This document shows, piece by piece, positions 36,646 through 45,692 of a DNA stretch of 64,000 bases. Made by a program: the position numbers and the translations under genes. The notes under the pieces are model-generated. The model was not told the origin of the DNA. It ran no database searches and saw only the letters and a program-made list of their open reading frames with translations. This DNA is from Pseudomonadota bacterium (GTDB lineage: Bacteria > Myxococcota_A > Polyangia > Polyangiales > Polyangiaceae). Location of the stretch: NCBI GenBank assembly GCA_023423895.1, contig JAFAER010000062.1:49009-113008 (forward strand), given 5' to 3'. Each line of letters begins with the position of its first letter. The stretch's first letter is position 1.

Positions 36646-39600
36646 CTAGGGCGGAATCTCGTCGGAGGACGCTCCACCGTCCCAGGCGTCCCACTGCTGC
36701 GGCGGGGGCGGCGGGACTTCGGCTGCACGCGGCACCGCCCACAGCGCCGCGATGCCGCCGGGTACGGCGAAGTCGAGCTGCACCTGACGCGAGGCGATCT
36801 CGCCTGCTTCGACGACGAACACGTTGCCCGCGCTCGCGTCCACGTCGTCGATCGTCACCCCGTCGATCGAGCCGGACAGCGGACCCGAGGCCTCCCCACC
36901 GAGGACGAGGATGCGCGTCGGCCCGGGCTTCTGCAGGCGGACCTTGATGGAGATCGACTCGGGGAGCGTGCCCTGCCCCTTCGTTTCACGCGCGACCCAG
37001 CCGCTTTGCTCGGGCGTGAGCTGCTTGATCTCTCGTGCAATCGCGACCGCGTCGAGCAACGGCTCGGGCGTTCCGGCGAAGCGCGCCAGCGGAGGCATGA
37101 GCTTCTCGCGGGCGCCGAGCTTCACGAGCGTCCTCGCCTCGGGGCCCCGCAGATGGACGTATCGCTCTTCCGCGAAGATGCGGAGCAGCGGCTCCTTTGC
37201 GCGCAGATCGCCGATCTTCGCGAGCGTCTCGACCACGTACGGCCTCAGGCGTACGTCCTCGAGCGCACGCACGAGCAGCGGCACGGCGTTGCGCGAGCGC
37301 AGCGTGGCGAACGCTCCGAGCAGATCGCGCGCGTCGTCGAGCTCGCCGGGCGCGCGCGCGGTCGGGCCGAACATCGAGCTCCAGCGCGCGAGGAGCTCGC
37401 CCTCGCCTCGGGCGTCGCCGTGCTCCGCGAGCGCGAGCGCCGCCGCGTACTTCTCGTCGGCGTTCTCTCCCTTGCGGAGCACGTTCTCGACGACGGCATC
37501 GAGGCGCGCGGTCGACGGGCCGAACCCGTGCCCGAGCCGGAGGAGCGCCAGCGAGCTCCAGCGCCTGACCTCCGCGTCGTCGTCGAGCTTCTCGGCGCGT
37601 TCGAGCTGTGCGGCCATCTCCTGGGCCTCGAGCTCGAACGCGCACCGTGCCGCGAGACGTCGGATATCGACCCGCGCGTCGTCGAGCAGCGCCGCGACGT
37701 CTTCGGCCGCGTCCACGTCTCCCTGCAAGCCACGGCGGAGCGCGTCCGGCAGATCGCTCGCCTCCACCTTGCCGGTCTCGCGCTCGATCGCGGCGGCGAG
37801 CTTCCGGAGCTCCGTCACGCGCTCGGGCCGATCGGCGACGGGCTTCGTCTGCGCCGGATCGCGCGAGACGTCGAACAGCGTGCAGGAGCCGATCTTTCGC
37901 GCGCACACCAGCCGATCGGCGCCGCGCGCGACGAGCGTGTAGTCGTCGGTCTCTGCGAACGCGAGCCCCTGCTCGGTCTGCGCCTCCGTCCCGACGAGCG
38001 CCGGTCCGAGGTCGCGCCCGCGGACGCGCGGCGGGATCGGTACGTCGAGCGCCGCGAGGGTCGTCGGGAGCAGGTCGATCGTCTGTACGGGCGGCTCGAC
38101 GACCTTCGGCGAGATGCCGGGCGCGACGACGACGAGGGGCACCCTCACCTGCTCCTCGTAGACCGTGGTGCCGTGATACCGCCCGCCGTGGTCTCCGTGC
38201 TCCTCGCCGTGATCGGCGCTGACCATGAAGACAGTCCCGGGCGCGCGGTGCTCGCTGACGAGCTTCACGATGTCGCCGACGAGCGCGTCGGCCGCCGCGA
38301 TCTCGCTGTCGTAGGCGTCGACCCGAGCGTCTCCCTCGAACGGGAACTCGGGATGCGCCTCGTACGGCTCGTGCGGCTCGAACAGATGCACCCACAGGAA
38401 GATGGGCTTGTCCTTCGGAGCGAGCGTGACGTAGCGCTCGATCTGCGCCCGGCGGAGGTTCGTGTCCGCGAACTCCTCCTTCTTGTATTCGAAGCCGAGG
38501 TTCTCGTCGCGGAGCCGGCGGAAACGGTGCTCGTCGATGAAGAAGACCGCGGGCGGGTAGAACGCGGCGGTCCGATACCCGTAGCGCCGCAACATCACCG
38601 GCCATGTCTCGCTCGTGTCCTCGCCGCCGAGCGCGAGCAGGGGCTTCATGTACTTGCCCGTCATGAGCGACGCGATCGAGTACGAGGTATGCGGCGTCGG
38701 GCAATACGCGTGCTCGAAGCGAGCGCCGCGCGCAGCGAGCGCGTCGATGTTCGGCGTCGTCTTCCTCCCATAGCCGTACGACGACAGGTGGTCGGCGCGC
38801 AGCGCGTCGATCGTCACGAGCACGATGTCGTGGCCTTGCCAGTCGAGCGAGCGTGCGCCTTCCTTTCGCGCGCGCAGGCTCGAGAGCGTCGCCGCCGCTG
38901 CGCCGTCCTCCTCGTCGAGCTTCGGCGGAGGTGCCAACTGGCTCGCGACCACGACGGACCGGCCGAGGATCGGCGCCTTCTCGAGCAGTACGCGTCGGAG
39001 GTTGTCGTCGTCGCGCACCGCCGTGGCCGCATGAGGCGACCACGCGATCGACGCCGCGGCCAGCACGATCGCGCCGAACGCGACCGCGTTACCGGCTCGC
39101 CGGCGCTGCAGCAGAAGCGAGGTCGCGGCGAACGCGATGAACGTCACGAACCAGAGCGTGACGTGGAACACCGGATAGAGCCGAGGCAGGATGAAGGCGT
39201 TCGCGAGCCACGCGGCGATGGCGATCGCTGCCCCGATGACGGCAACGACGACGGGACGAAGGCGCCGGAGCTGTCTCGCGAGGAGCCAGGCCAGGATCCC
39301 GGTCGCGATCGCGAACAGGACGACGAACGGCGCACGGACCGCGATGCTCGCCATGCGCCGCCCGGTCGACAGCCCCACTCCGACGGCAGCCCCGGTCACG
39401 AGGCCGACCAGGCCGACACCCCACGCACGACCTGCCGCCGCCAGGCGAGCCATGAGCACGACGGCGAGCGCGACCGGAACGGAGACCGCAAGCGCGATCG
39501 GCGACAGGTACAGGCGGGCGCTGCCCATCTCCCACGTGCCGACGAACTCGGAGCGGTAGCCGACGCCGACGGCGACGTTCTCGATCGCGAGCAAGACGAC

Positions 39601-39711
39601 GAACGCAGCGAGAACGAGCCCAACGTCGCGATCGAAGCGGCGAAGGCGCAAGAGCCACACGTCCTGAGTAGAAGTACCCTCCTCGCGCGAAGCTGTCGAG
39701 CGAGGTGACAC
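36646..39711 (-). CDS. Membrane sulfatase-fold protein with HEAT-like tail
   Basis: A 1021-residue protein. About five membrane spans occupy the first 230 residues. The alkaline-phosphatase/sulfatase domain follows: VTIDALRADHLSSYGYGRKT, SYSIASLMTGKY and FMVSADHGEEHGDHG. The residue at the nucleophile position (about 342, HTSYSIAS) is Thr, not the Cys/Ser of formylglycine sulfatases, which fits phosphotransferase-type members (LtaS/phosphoethanolamine transferase). The last 400 residues contain HEAT-like helical repeats (DVRLRPYVVETLAKIGDLRA). GTG start. Acts on an envelope polymer or lipid, by inference. Confidence 0.82.
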   Translation of the reverse strand: MSPRSTASREEGTSTQDVWLLRLRRFDRDVGLVLAAFVVLLAIENVAVGVGYRSEFVGTWEMGSARLYLSPIALAVSVPVALAVVLMARLAAAGRAWGVGLVGLVTGAAVGVGLSTGRRMASIAVRAPFVVLFAIATGILAWLLARQLRRLRPVVVAVIGAAIAIAAWLANAFILPRLYPVFHVTLWFVTFIAFAATSLLLQRRRAGNAVAFGAIVLAAASIAWSPHAATAVRDDDNLRRVLLEKAPILGRSVVVASQLAPPPKLDEEDGAAAATLSSLRARKEGARSLDWQGHDIVLVTIDALRADHLSSYGYGRKTTPNIDALAARGARFEHAYCPTPHTSYSIASLMTGKYMKPLLALGGEDTSETWPVMLRRYGYRTAAFYPPAVFFIDEHRFRRLRDENLGFEYKKEEFADTNLRRAQIERYVTLAPKDKPIFLWVHLFEPHEPYEAHPEFPFEGDARVDAYDSEIAAADALVGDIVKLVSEHRAPGTVFMVSADHGEEHGDHGGRYHGTTVYEEQVRVPLVVVAPGISPKVVEPPVQTIDLLPTTLAALDVPIPPRVRGRDLGPALVGTEAQTEQGLAFAETDDYTLVARGADRLVCARKIGSCTLFDVSRDPAQTKPVADRPERVTELRKLAAAIERETGKVEASDLPDALRRGLQGDVDAAEDVAALLDDARVDIRRLAARCAFELEAQEMAAQLERAEKLDDDAEVRRWSSLALLRLGHGFGPSTARLDAVVENVLRKGENADEKYAAALALAEHGDARGEGELLARWSSMFGPTARAPGELDDARDLLGAFATLRSRNAVPLLVRALEDVRLRPYVVETLAKIGDLRAKEPLLRIFAEERYVHLRGPEARTLVKLGAREKLMPPLARFAGTPEPLLDAVAIAREIKQLTPEQSGWVARETKGQGTLPESISIKVRLQKPGPTRILVLGGEASGPLSGSIDGVTIDDVDASAGNVFVVEAGEIASRQVQLDFAVPGGIAALWAVPRAAEVPPPPPQQWDAWDGGASSDEIPP

Positions 39712-39752
39712 GCCGGGCCCTCACCATGACCGTTGCCTCGGCGTGGCGACGG

Positions 39753-41969
39753 CTAGCCTGCCTCTTCCCTCACCGCCAGCGCGCGCTGGAGCCGGGCGAC
39801 CAGCGAGCCGAGGATCCGATGGCCCTCGTGCTCGAGCGCAGGATCGGCGCGCCGTAGGTCGCGAGCGTCCTGCTCGATCCGCTCGAGCCACGCGTACGTG
39901 ACGCTCGGATCGAGATAGACGAGCTCCTCCTCTTCACCGTGCTGTCGCGTCCCGCCCGGATCTCCGGCGCCTCGCAGGGCGAGGTCGGCGTGGGCGACGT
40001 CCTCGCCACGGTCGAGCCTCGTCAGCGCCGTCAGGCGGTCGCGAGCGATCCCCGCGAGCGCATCTCCGTGCAGGAGGATGCACGCACCCGCGCGCGCCCC
40101 GCGGCCGACGCGCCCCCGAAGCTGGTGGAGCTGGGCGAGCCCGTAACGTTCTGCGTCCTCGACGACGATGAGGGTGGCCTCGGGAACGTCGACGCCGACC
40201 TCGACGACCGTCGTCCCGACGAGCACCGGCGTCTCCCCGGAGCGGAACGCCTTCATCGCGGCGCGTTTGTCGGCTGCAGACATCCTGCCGTGGAGGATCC
40301 CGACGGCGGTCTTGCCGACGGCCCGGCGGAGCGCTTTCGCCCTCGCCTCGGCCGATGCGAGGTCGTCGGAGTCGTCGTCTTCGTCGTCGCTCGGCTCGAC
40401 GCGCGGCACGATCCAGAAGACGCGCTCATGTCGCGTCACCGCGTCGGCGACGCGGCGTACCACGGTCGGCAGCTCCTCGCGCGATGCGAGCGACGTCATC
40501 ACCGGCACGCGGCCTTCCGGGCGCGAGCGGAGCGTCGAGGTGGCGAGCTCTCCACGCAGAGCGAGCGAGAGCGTGCGCGGGATCGGCGTCGCGGTGAGCG
40601 TGAGCAGGTGCGGCCGCTCTCCCTTCTTCACGAGGGCGAGCCGCTGGCCGACGCCGAGGCGCTGCTGCTCGTCGACGACGACGAGCGAGAGCTTCGGGAG
40701 CTCGATCCCCTCCCCGAGCAAGGCGTGCGTGCCGATCGCCACATCGGCCTCTCCGCTGGCGAGCGCCGCCTCGGTGGCTTTGCGCTCGACGGTCGGCATT
40801 CCCGCGGCGACGAAGGCGACGCGCGCCCCGATCGCTCGCTCGAGCGGCCGGACGGCGGCGCGGTACTGCTCAGCCAGCACGCTCGTCGGCGCGAGGATCG
40901 CCGCTTGCCGCCCGGCGGCGACACACTGAGCGACCGCAGCGAGCGCCACCGCCGTCTTTCCAGTGCCAACGTCGCCGAGGACCAGCCGGCGCATCGGTCG
41001 ACTGTCCGCGAGATCGCGCGCCACGTCCGCACAAGCAGAGCGCTGATCGGTCGTGAGCTCGAAGCCCAGCGCCTCTTGGAGCTTCCCGAGCAAGCTCGGC
41101 ACCTGCGGCAGCACGTGGGCCGGGGTCGCGCCGAGGCCTTCCTCGACGAGCAACCGCTCCCATGCGCGCGTGAACGCTTCGGCCCAGGCGAGCCGCTCGA
41201 GAAAGGCGCTCTGGTCGCGCTCGTCGGGAAGATCGCCGTCCGCGGCGTGAACCGTCCTGACGAGGGTCCTCGGGTCGCGCATGCCTTCGCGCGCGGCGAT
41301 CGCCGGAGGCACCGGGTCGATCGCCGCAGCGGTCCCTTCGCGCGGGAGCTCCCGCACCGCGTGCGCGATGGCCTTCTTCACGAGCGCCCCGCTCGGCCCG
41401 AGTCGGGGGTACCGCGGTCGGACGACGCGCGCGTCGGACGAGTCCGGCAGGAGCTCCGGATGCGCGGTCCGCGGAGGCTTCTTCAGCTCGACGACCACCC
41501 GTCCGGTCACGATCAAGGCCGCGCCCGGCTTGGCGAGCGCGAGCACCCCGTGCGCCGTGAAGAACCAAAATGCATGCAGCTTGCAGCTTTCGTCCGAGAC
41601 GTCGCGGAGGACGACACGTACGGCACGCCGCCTGCGGAACGGCATCATCGAGGCGCTCACGACGACCGCGGCGAACGTCGCACGCACCGGCCCGTCCTTC
41701 GCCGCGGCGACGACGTCGGCGAGCGCGCGCGGATTGCGGAGGTCGTCCCAGCCCGACGGCGGCGTCCAGACGAGATCCGCGACCGTGCGGATCCCGTGCT
41801 CGGCGAGCGCGTTTCGCGCAGCAGGGCCGAGCCCGGGAAGCCGATCGACCGACGCGAGCGGCTCGAGGAGGAGAGGCGCGGACGCACGTGCGCCACGCCC
41901 CTCGGAAGACGCCGGTGCTGCTCCCACGACCCCCGGCGCGGCCTGCGTGCGCCGCCTGGTCGAGGCCAT
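39753..41969 (-). CDS. recG: ATP-dependent DNA helicase RecG
   Basis: A 738-residue SF2 branch-migration helicase that remodels stalled forks and Holliday junctions. Seen: an N-terminal OB-like wedge region with LPGLGPAARNALAEHGI, Walker A as GDVGTGKTAVAL (Ser of the usual GSGKT is Thr), motif II VVDEQQRLGVGQR (usually DEQHRFG), TATPIPRTL, VVEVGVDVPEA, QLHQLRGRVGRG and GGTRQHG. Length is normal. greA is the upstream neighbour with a gap of 13 bases, so the two may be cotranscribed. Confidence 0.95.
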   Translation of the reverse strand: MASTRRRTQAAPGVVGAAPASSEGRGARASAPLLLEPLASVDRLPGLGPAARNALAEHGIRTVADLVWTPPSGWDDLRNPRALADVVAAAKDGPVRATFAAVVVSASMMPFRRRRAVRVVLRDVSDESCKLHAFWFFTAHGVLALAKPGAALIVTGRVVVELKKPPRTAHPELLPDSSDARVVRPRYPRLGPSGALVKKAIAHAVRELPREGTAAAIDPVPPAIAAREGMRDPRTLVRTVHAADGDLPDERDQSAFLERLAWAEAFTRAWERLLVEEGLGATPAHVLPQVPSLLGKLQEALGFELTTDQRSACADVARDLADSRPMRRLVLGDVGTGKTAVALAAVAQCVAAGRQAAILAPTSVLAEQYRAAVRPLERAIGARVAFVAAGMPTVERKATEAALASGEADVAIGTHALLGEGIELPKLSLVVVDEQQRLGVGQRLALVKKGERPHLLTLTATPIPRTLSLALRGELATSTLRSRPEGRVPVMTSLASREELPTVVRRVADAVTRHERVFWIVPRVEPSDDEDDDSDDLASAEARAKALRRAVGKTAVGILHGRMSAADKRAAMKAFRSGETPVLVGTTVVEVGVDVPEATLIVVEDAERYGLAQLHQLRGRVGRGARAGACILLHGDALAGIARDRLTALTRLDRGEDVAHADLALRGAGDPGGTRQHGEEEELVYLDPSVTYAWLERIEQDARDLRRADPALEHEGHRILGSLVARLQRALAVREEAG

Positions 41970-41982
41970 GCGCGCGATCGGC

Positions 41983-42459
41983 CTACTTGAACTCGATCTC
42001 GAGGATCTCGTAGACGCGCTCGCCGGCCGGCGTCCGGATCTTCACCTCGTCGCCCACCTCTTTGCCGAGGAGCGACTTCGCGATCGGCGCCGTGATGCTG
42101 ATGGAGCCGGCGTTGATGTCCGCCTCGTCCGCCCCGACGATGCGGTACGTGACCTCCTCTTCCGTCGCCGTATTGAGGAGCTTCACGGTCGCGCCGAACG
42201 CGACCTTGTCTCCGGCGAGCTTCGACGGATCGATGATCTCGGCGCGTGCGAGCTTGTCTTCGAGCTCCTTGATGCGGCCCTCGTTGAAGCCGCCGCGCTC
42301 CCTTGCCGCGTGGTACTCGGCGTTCTCGCTGAGGTCGCCGTGCGCGCGGGCTTCGGCGATCATCTGGGTGATCTGCGGGCGATCGACGGTCTTCCGCCTG
42401 TGGAGCTCCTCACGAAGCTTCGCTGCGCCCTCGGGGGTCATCGGGTTCTTCTCGACCAT
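41983..42459 (-). CDS. greA: Transcription elongation factor GreA
   Basis: A 158-residue GreA, the same length as the E. coli protein. The N-terminal coiled coil has the basic/acidic tip HGDLSENAEYHAAREREGG-like sequence (seen as DLSENAEYHAARERGGF), and the FKBP-like C-domain has RIVGADEAD and SPIA-type ITAPIAKSLLGKEVGD. It inserts into the RNA polymerase channel and stimulates cleavage of backtracked RNA. The ATG at 42459 gives MVEKNPMTPEG, the family start. It is upstream of recG. Confidence 0.97.
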   Translation of the reverse strand: MVEKNPMTPEGAAKLREELHRRKTVDRPQITQMIAEARAHGDLSENAEYHAARERGGFNEGRIKELEDKLARAEIIDPSKLAGDKVAFGATVKLLNTATEEEVTYRIVGADEADINAGSISITAPIAKSLLGKEVGDEVKIRTPAGERVYEILEIEFK

Positions 42460-42524
42460 GACGGCGTCCACTTTTACCCGACCAGGGTCGCCGGGGCGAC
42501 CCCAAGTTGTGGTAGTCCCACGTC

Positions 42525-42833
42525 GTGCCGATCGCCGGTGATCGCCCGGAGACGGGTGTCCGCATCAAGATCGAGCGCGACAAAGCGCTCGAAGACCCGC
42601 CTTGGCGATACGCCGGGGCCGCGCACGTCCCCGACGCGAGCTTCCCTGTCGCGGTCGTCGTGGACGCCACGGGCGAGGTGACGGTGGACATCTCACCGGC
42701 CGCCGACGGGACGGCCCCCCCCTCCGACCTGGCCGAGAAGGTGCGGCTCATCGTCCGCACGGTCTACCGGCAGGCAAAGGCCGACGACGAGGCGCCGGCC
42801 TGGCGGATCGTCCGCTGGCGCGGCGAGAAGTAG
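42525..42833 (+). CDS. Conserved small protein, unknown
   Basis: A 102-residue cytoplasmic protein starting with GTG (PIAGDRPETGVRIKIERDK) and ending WRIVRWRGEK. A beta-alpha pattern is likely: RIKIERDK, ASFPVAVVVDATGEVTVDI and a C-terminal helix RLIVRTVYRQAKADD. No family recognised and no signal peptide. It is divergent from greA, with 65 bases between the two starts, and may share a promoter region. Confidence 0.7.
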   Translation: MPIAGDRPETGVRIKIERDKALEDPPWRYAGAAHVPDASFPVAVVVDATGEVTVDISPAADGTAPPSDLAEKVRLIVRTVYRQAKADDEAPAWRIVRWRGEK

Positions 42834-42936
42834 AACGCGCGCACCTGTACGCGCATCGAAGGGACGTCCCGTGCTCTCGCTCCAGGCGCATCGAGGCGAT
42901 CCTCTTCCGCCGAAGGCGTGGTAAGGCGTGTCCCCG

Positions 42937-43770
42937 ATGCTTCGGCCGATTGCCCTCCTGGTCCTGACGACGGCCCTCGCCGCAGGCGCCGTCGGCTGCG
43001 AGAAGCAGGAGGCGCGCACTGCCCTCAGCTACACGGCGGACGCCAAGCGCGCGTACGACGAGGCGATGAAGGAGTTCCAGTCGCACAACTGGATCGAGTC
43101 GCAGGCGCTCTTCCGCGAGGTGAAGCGCAAGTACCACTACTCGAAGTACGCGAAGCTCGCGGAGCTGCGCATCGCAGATGCCGACTTCGAGCAGGAGAAG
43201 TACTCCGAGGCGATCCGCGGCTACCGCCAGTTCGTGCACGACCACCGCTCCGATCCCGAAGAGGTCGGCTACGCGCGCTCGCGTATCGCGGAGGCGCAGT
43301 ACAAGCAGATCAACGAGTCGTTCCTGCTTCCCACGGCAGACGAGCGCGATCAGGCCGTCATCCTCGACGCCTTCAAGGAGCTGAAGGGGTACGTCCACGA
43401 CTATCCCGACGCCAAGGAGACGCCGAAGATCCGTGAGCTCCTCATCGAGGTCACGGCGCGTCTGATGCGCCACGAGCTGTACGTTGCTCGCTTCTATCTC
43501 GCGCGCGACAACTTCCAGGCCGCGGTCTTCCGCATCCAGTACGCGATGCGCAACTTCGCGAGCGGGCCGTCGACGCGCGGTCCGGACGACGCGATCGACT
43601 CGGGCCTCGAGGCCGAGGCGCTGCTGCTCCTCGGCGAGGTCTACCTCAAGATGAAGAAGTACCCGGAGGCGCGCGAGACGTTCGACTCCCTCCTGCGCGA
43701 CTACCCGCGCAGCCCGCTCGTCGTCCAGGCGCAGAACTTCCTCACGTACATGAAGGAGCGCGGCGTGTGA
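42937..43770 (+). CDS. Outer-membrane assembly lipoprotein BamD-like
   Basis: A 277-residue exported protein with lipobox GAVGC, followed by BamD-type TPR units: YDEAMKEFQSHNWIESQALF, IADADFEQEKYSEAIRGYRQ, LARDNFQAAVFRIQYAMRNF and AEALLLLGEVYLKMKKYPEAR. BamD/ComL binds BamA and drives outer-membrane protein folding. ATG at 42937 is preferred over the GTG at 42928, because AAGGCG lies about 10 bases before the ATG. Its stop overlaps the protease/barrel gene's GTG (GTGA), so that envelope protein is made with it. Confidence 0.88.
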   Translation: MLRPIALLVLTTALAAGAVGCEKQEARTALSYTADAKRAYDEAMKEFQSHNWIESQALFREVKRKYHYSKYAKLAELRIADADFEQEKYSEAIRGYRQFVHDHRSDPEEVGYARSRIAEAQYKQINESFLLPTADERDQAVILDAFKELKGYVHDYPDAKETPKIRELLIEVTARLMRHELYVARFYLARDNFQAAVFRIQYAMRNFASGPSTRGPDDAIDSGLEAEALLLLGEVYLKMKKYPEARETFDSLLRDYPRSPLVVQAQNFLTYMKERGV

Positions 43771-45110
43771 GCCGTCCGTGGCCGGCGGGGCTGCTTTGCC
43801 TCGCGGCGCTGCTGGTTGCGCCGGTCGCAGCCGCTCAGCAGGCTCAGCAGGCTCAGCAGGCTCAGCAGGAGGCGCCCGCACCCTCGCCGCCCGCTCCGCC
43901 GCAGGCCGCACCTTCGCCGCCACCGGCGACGGCGCCCCATCCGTCCCCGACGCATCCGTCCCCGACGCATCCGTCCCCACCCGCAGCTCGCCTTCCGCGC
44001 GCAGCGTCCGACAGCGAGCACGGTCCGCCGTGCGATCCCGCGTTCATCGAGCGCGTGTACAAGGCAACGAAGCCGAGCGTGGTCCGCATCACGCGCCCCG
44101 ACGGCGCGCTCGGCACCGGCTTCGTCTTCTACGACAACAGGCACATCGCGACCGCGCTCCACGTCGTCGATCTCGGACGCGACGTCCGTGTGGAGTTCCC
44201 TGGCGGCAAGTCGATGGACGCGGAGGTCGTCGCGGTCGACGACGTCCACGACCTCGCGCTCCTCGAGCTCTCCGAGCCGACCGACGCCGCGGTCCTCCAG
44301 CCACGGACCGAGGTCGAGATCGGCTCGCCGATCCTCGCGATCGGCAACCCGTACGGCGACCTCGCGCGCGTCTCCTACGAGCTCGAAGGGCTGCTGAACT
44401 TCAGCGTCTCGCAGGGCATCGTCAGCGCGAAGAGCGACGCGTACATCCAGACCGACGCCGTGCTCTCACCCGGCAACTCGGGCGGCCCGATGCTCACCTG
44501 CGACGGCAGAGTCATCGGCGTCGCTGATCGCCTGCTCGAGTCGCGCATCGGCTTCGGTGTCCCGGTCCACCACCTCACGAAGCTCACCTCGAAGATCGGC
44601 GGGCCCAAGTACCACGGCCGCTGGGCCGGTCGCGACGGCGCGCTCGGCCTCGCGTGGCACTCGGACGCGAACAGCTACTTCGGCTTCTACCTCGGCGGGA
44701 GCATCGTCGGTTACGACCGCATCGCGATCACCACTCGGATCGGAATGACGTTCGCCGGCAAGGGCGACACGACACAACCGATCGTCGACAGGTCGATCCG
44801 TCGGTACTTCGGTGAGCTGATCGTCGGATACCGGATGCTCTTCCTCCCGTACGCCTTCCCGACGTACTTCACGATCGGCGGAGGTATGCTCGCGACGATC
44901 GACCGCGGTGAGGAGACCCGGCTCGCGATCACCACGGATACGCCGCCGCAGCTCGCTGCGCGGACGACCAACATCCGCGGCGGCGGGATCGCACCGATGG
45001 CGCAGGCGGTGCTGCACCTCGCCTCTCTCGAGCTGTCGTACGGTTTCGCGCTCGATGTCCTGCACCCGAAGCAGTCCACGCATCGCGTGCTCGTCGGACT
45101 CTCCTTCTGA
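43767..45110 (+). CDS. Trypsin-like protease fused to outer-membrane beta-barrel
   Basis: A 447-residue protein. Signal peptide (AALLVAPVAAAQ), then a low-complexity segment with QAQ triplets and HPSPT repeats, then a chymotrypsin-fold S1C-like domain (residues 90-280) with a complete triad: His132 (TALHVVD), Asp162 (DVHDLALLEL), Ser238 (SPGNSGGPM). No PDZ domain follows; instead residues 285-447 show alternating amphipathic strands (FYLGGSIVGYD, RIGMTFAGKG, MLATIDRG) ending in Phe (VGLSF), as in outer-membrane barrels. Probably a surface or periplasmic protease anchored in the outer membrane. GTG start overlaps the bamD stop. Confidence 0.78.
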   Translation: MSRPWPAGLLCLAALLVAPVAAAQQAQQAQQAQQEAPAPSPPAPPQAAPSPPPATAPHPSPTHPSPTHPSPPAARLPRAASDSEHGPPCDPAFIERVYKATKPSVVRITRPDGALGTGFVFYDNRHIATALHVVDLGRDVRVEFPGGKSMDAEVVAVDDVHDLALLELSEPTDAAVLQPRTEVEIGSPILAIGNPYGDLARVSYELEGLLNFSVSQGIVSAKSDAYIQTDAVLSPGNSGGPMLTCDGRVIGVADRLLESRIGFGVPVHHLTKLTSKIGGPKYHGRWAGRDGALGLAWHSDANSYFGFYLGGSIVGYDRIAITTRIGMTFAGKGDTTQPIVDRSIRRYFGELIVGYRMLFLPYAFPTYFTIGGGMLATIDRGEETRLAITTDTPPQLAARTTNIRGGGIAPMAQAVLHLASLELSYGFALDVLHPKQSTHRVLVGLSF

Positions 45111-45151
45111 CGCGTTCGTGCTGGAGCGCGGATCTGGTAGCGTCCGCCGCG

Positions 45152-45625
45152 ATGACCCACGATCCCCTCGGCCCTCACGGCACGAGCTCGAGCTCTAGCT
45201 CGACCATCGAGATCGAGCCCGCGTCGATGAAGAACTCCGGCCGATGCGCGTGCTGCGGCAAGACCCGGCGGACGGTCTGGGGCTACGTCTATCGGGACGG
45301 TGGACCGCGTGCCTGCTACTTCGTCGAGTGGACCATCGGTCGTCGCGACTGCTCTGCGCGCTTCGACGTGGTGGTCGGCGAATGGTTCGACGGCACGAGC
45401 GAGGAGGATCGCCAGGCGGTGTCGCTCGAATATCGCGTGCTCGACAGCATGCCTCTGTTCTCGATCGTCGACGCGGTCGGCCGGCCTGCGGCCGAGGTCG
45501 GTCGCGCGATGAAGGGCGCCGAGATCGCCGAGACCGCCCTTGCCGCGGAGGCCGTCACGATCGCGGAGGCCGTTCTCGAGGTCGACGACCGCGTCCGAGA
45601 GCTCGCCGCGGCAGCGGCCCCCTGA
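45152..45625 (+). CDS. Small protein with CxxC metal site, unknown
   Basis: A 157-residue cytoplasmic protein. After a Ser-rich start it has CACCGKTRRTVWGYVYRDG, a likely zinc knuckle, and an acidic C-terminal helix (AEIAETALAAEAVTIAEAV). No family recognised. It sits between the protease/barrel and the NtrC-type regulator, on the same strand but with its own gaps. Confidence 0.68.
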   Translation: MTHDPLGPHGTSSSSSSTIEIEPASMKNSGRCACCGKTRRTVWGYVYRDGGPRACYFVEWTIGRRDCSARFDVVVGEWFDGTSEEDRQAVSLEYRVLDSMPLFSIVDAVGRPAAEVGRAMKGAEIAETALAAEAVTIAEAVLEVDDRVRELAAAAAP

Positions 45626-45692
45626 CGTCGTCTGCAGTTCGCGCTGGGAGAAGCCGGACCGGATGCTATGACCTCATGACGAGAGGGCCGCG

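Noticed and set aside
37006..39708. Open frame of 900 codons opposite the sulfatase-fold gene
   Set aside because: Composition of an antisense frame; no motifs.
39939..41990. Open frame of 683 codons opposite recG
   Set aside because: Shadow of a conserved helicase gene.
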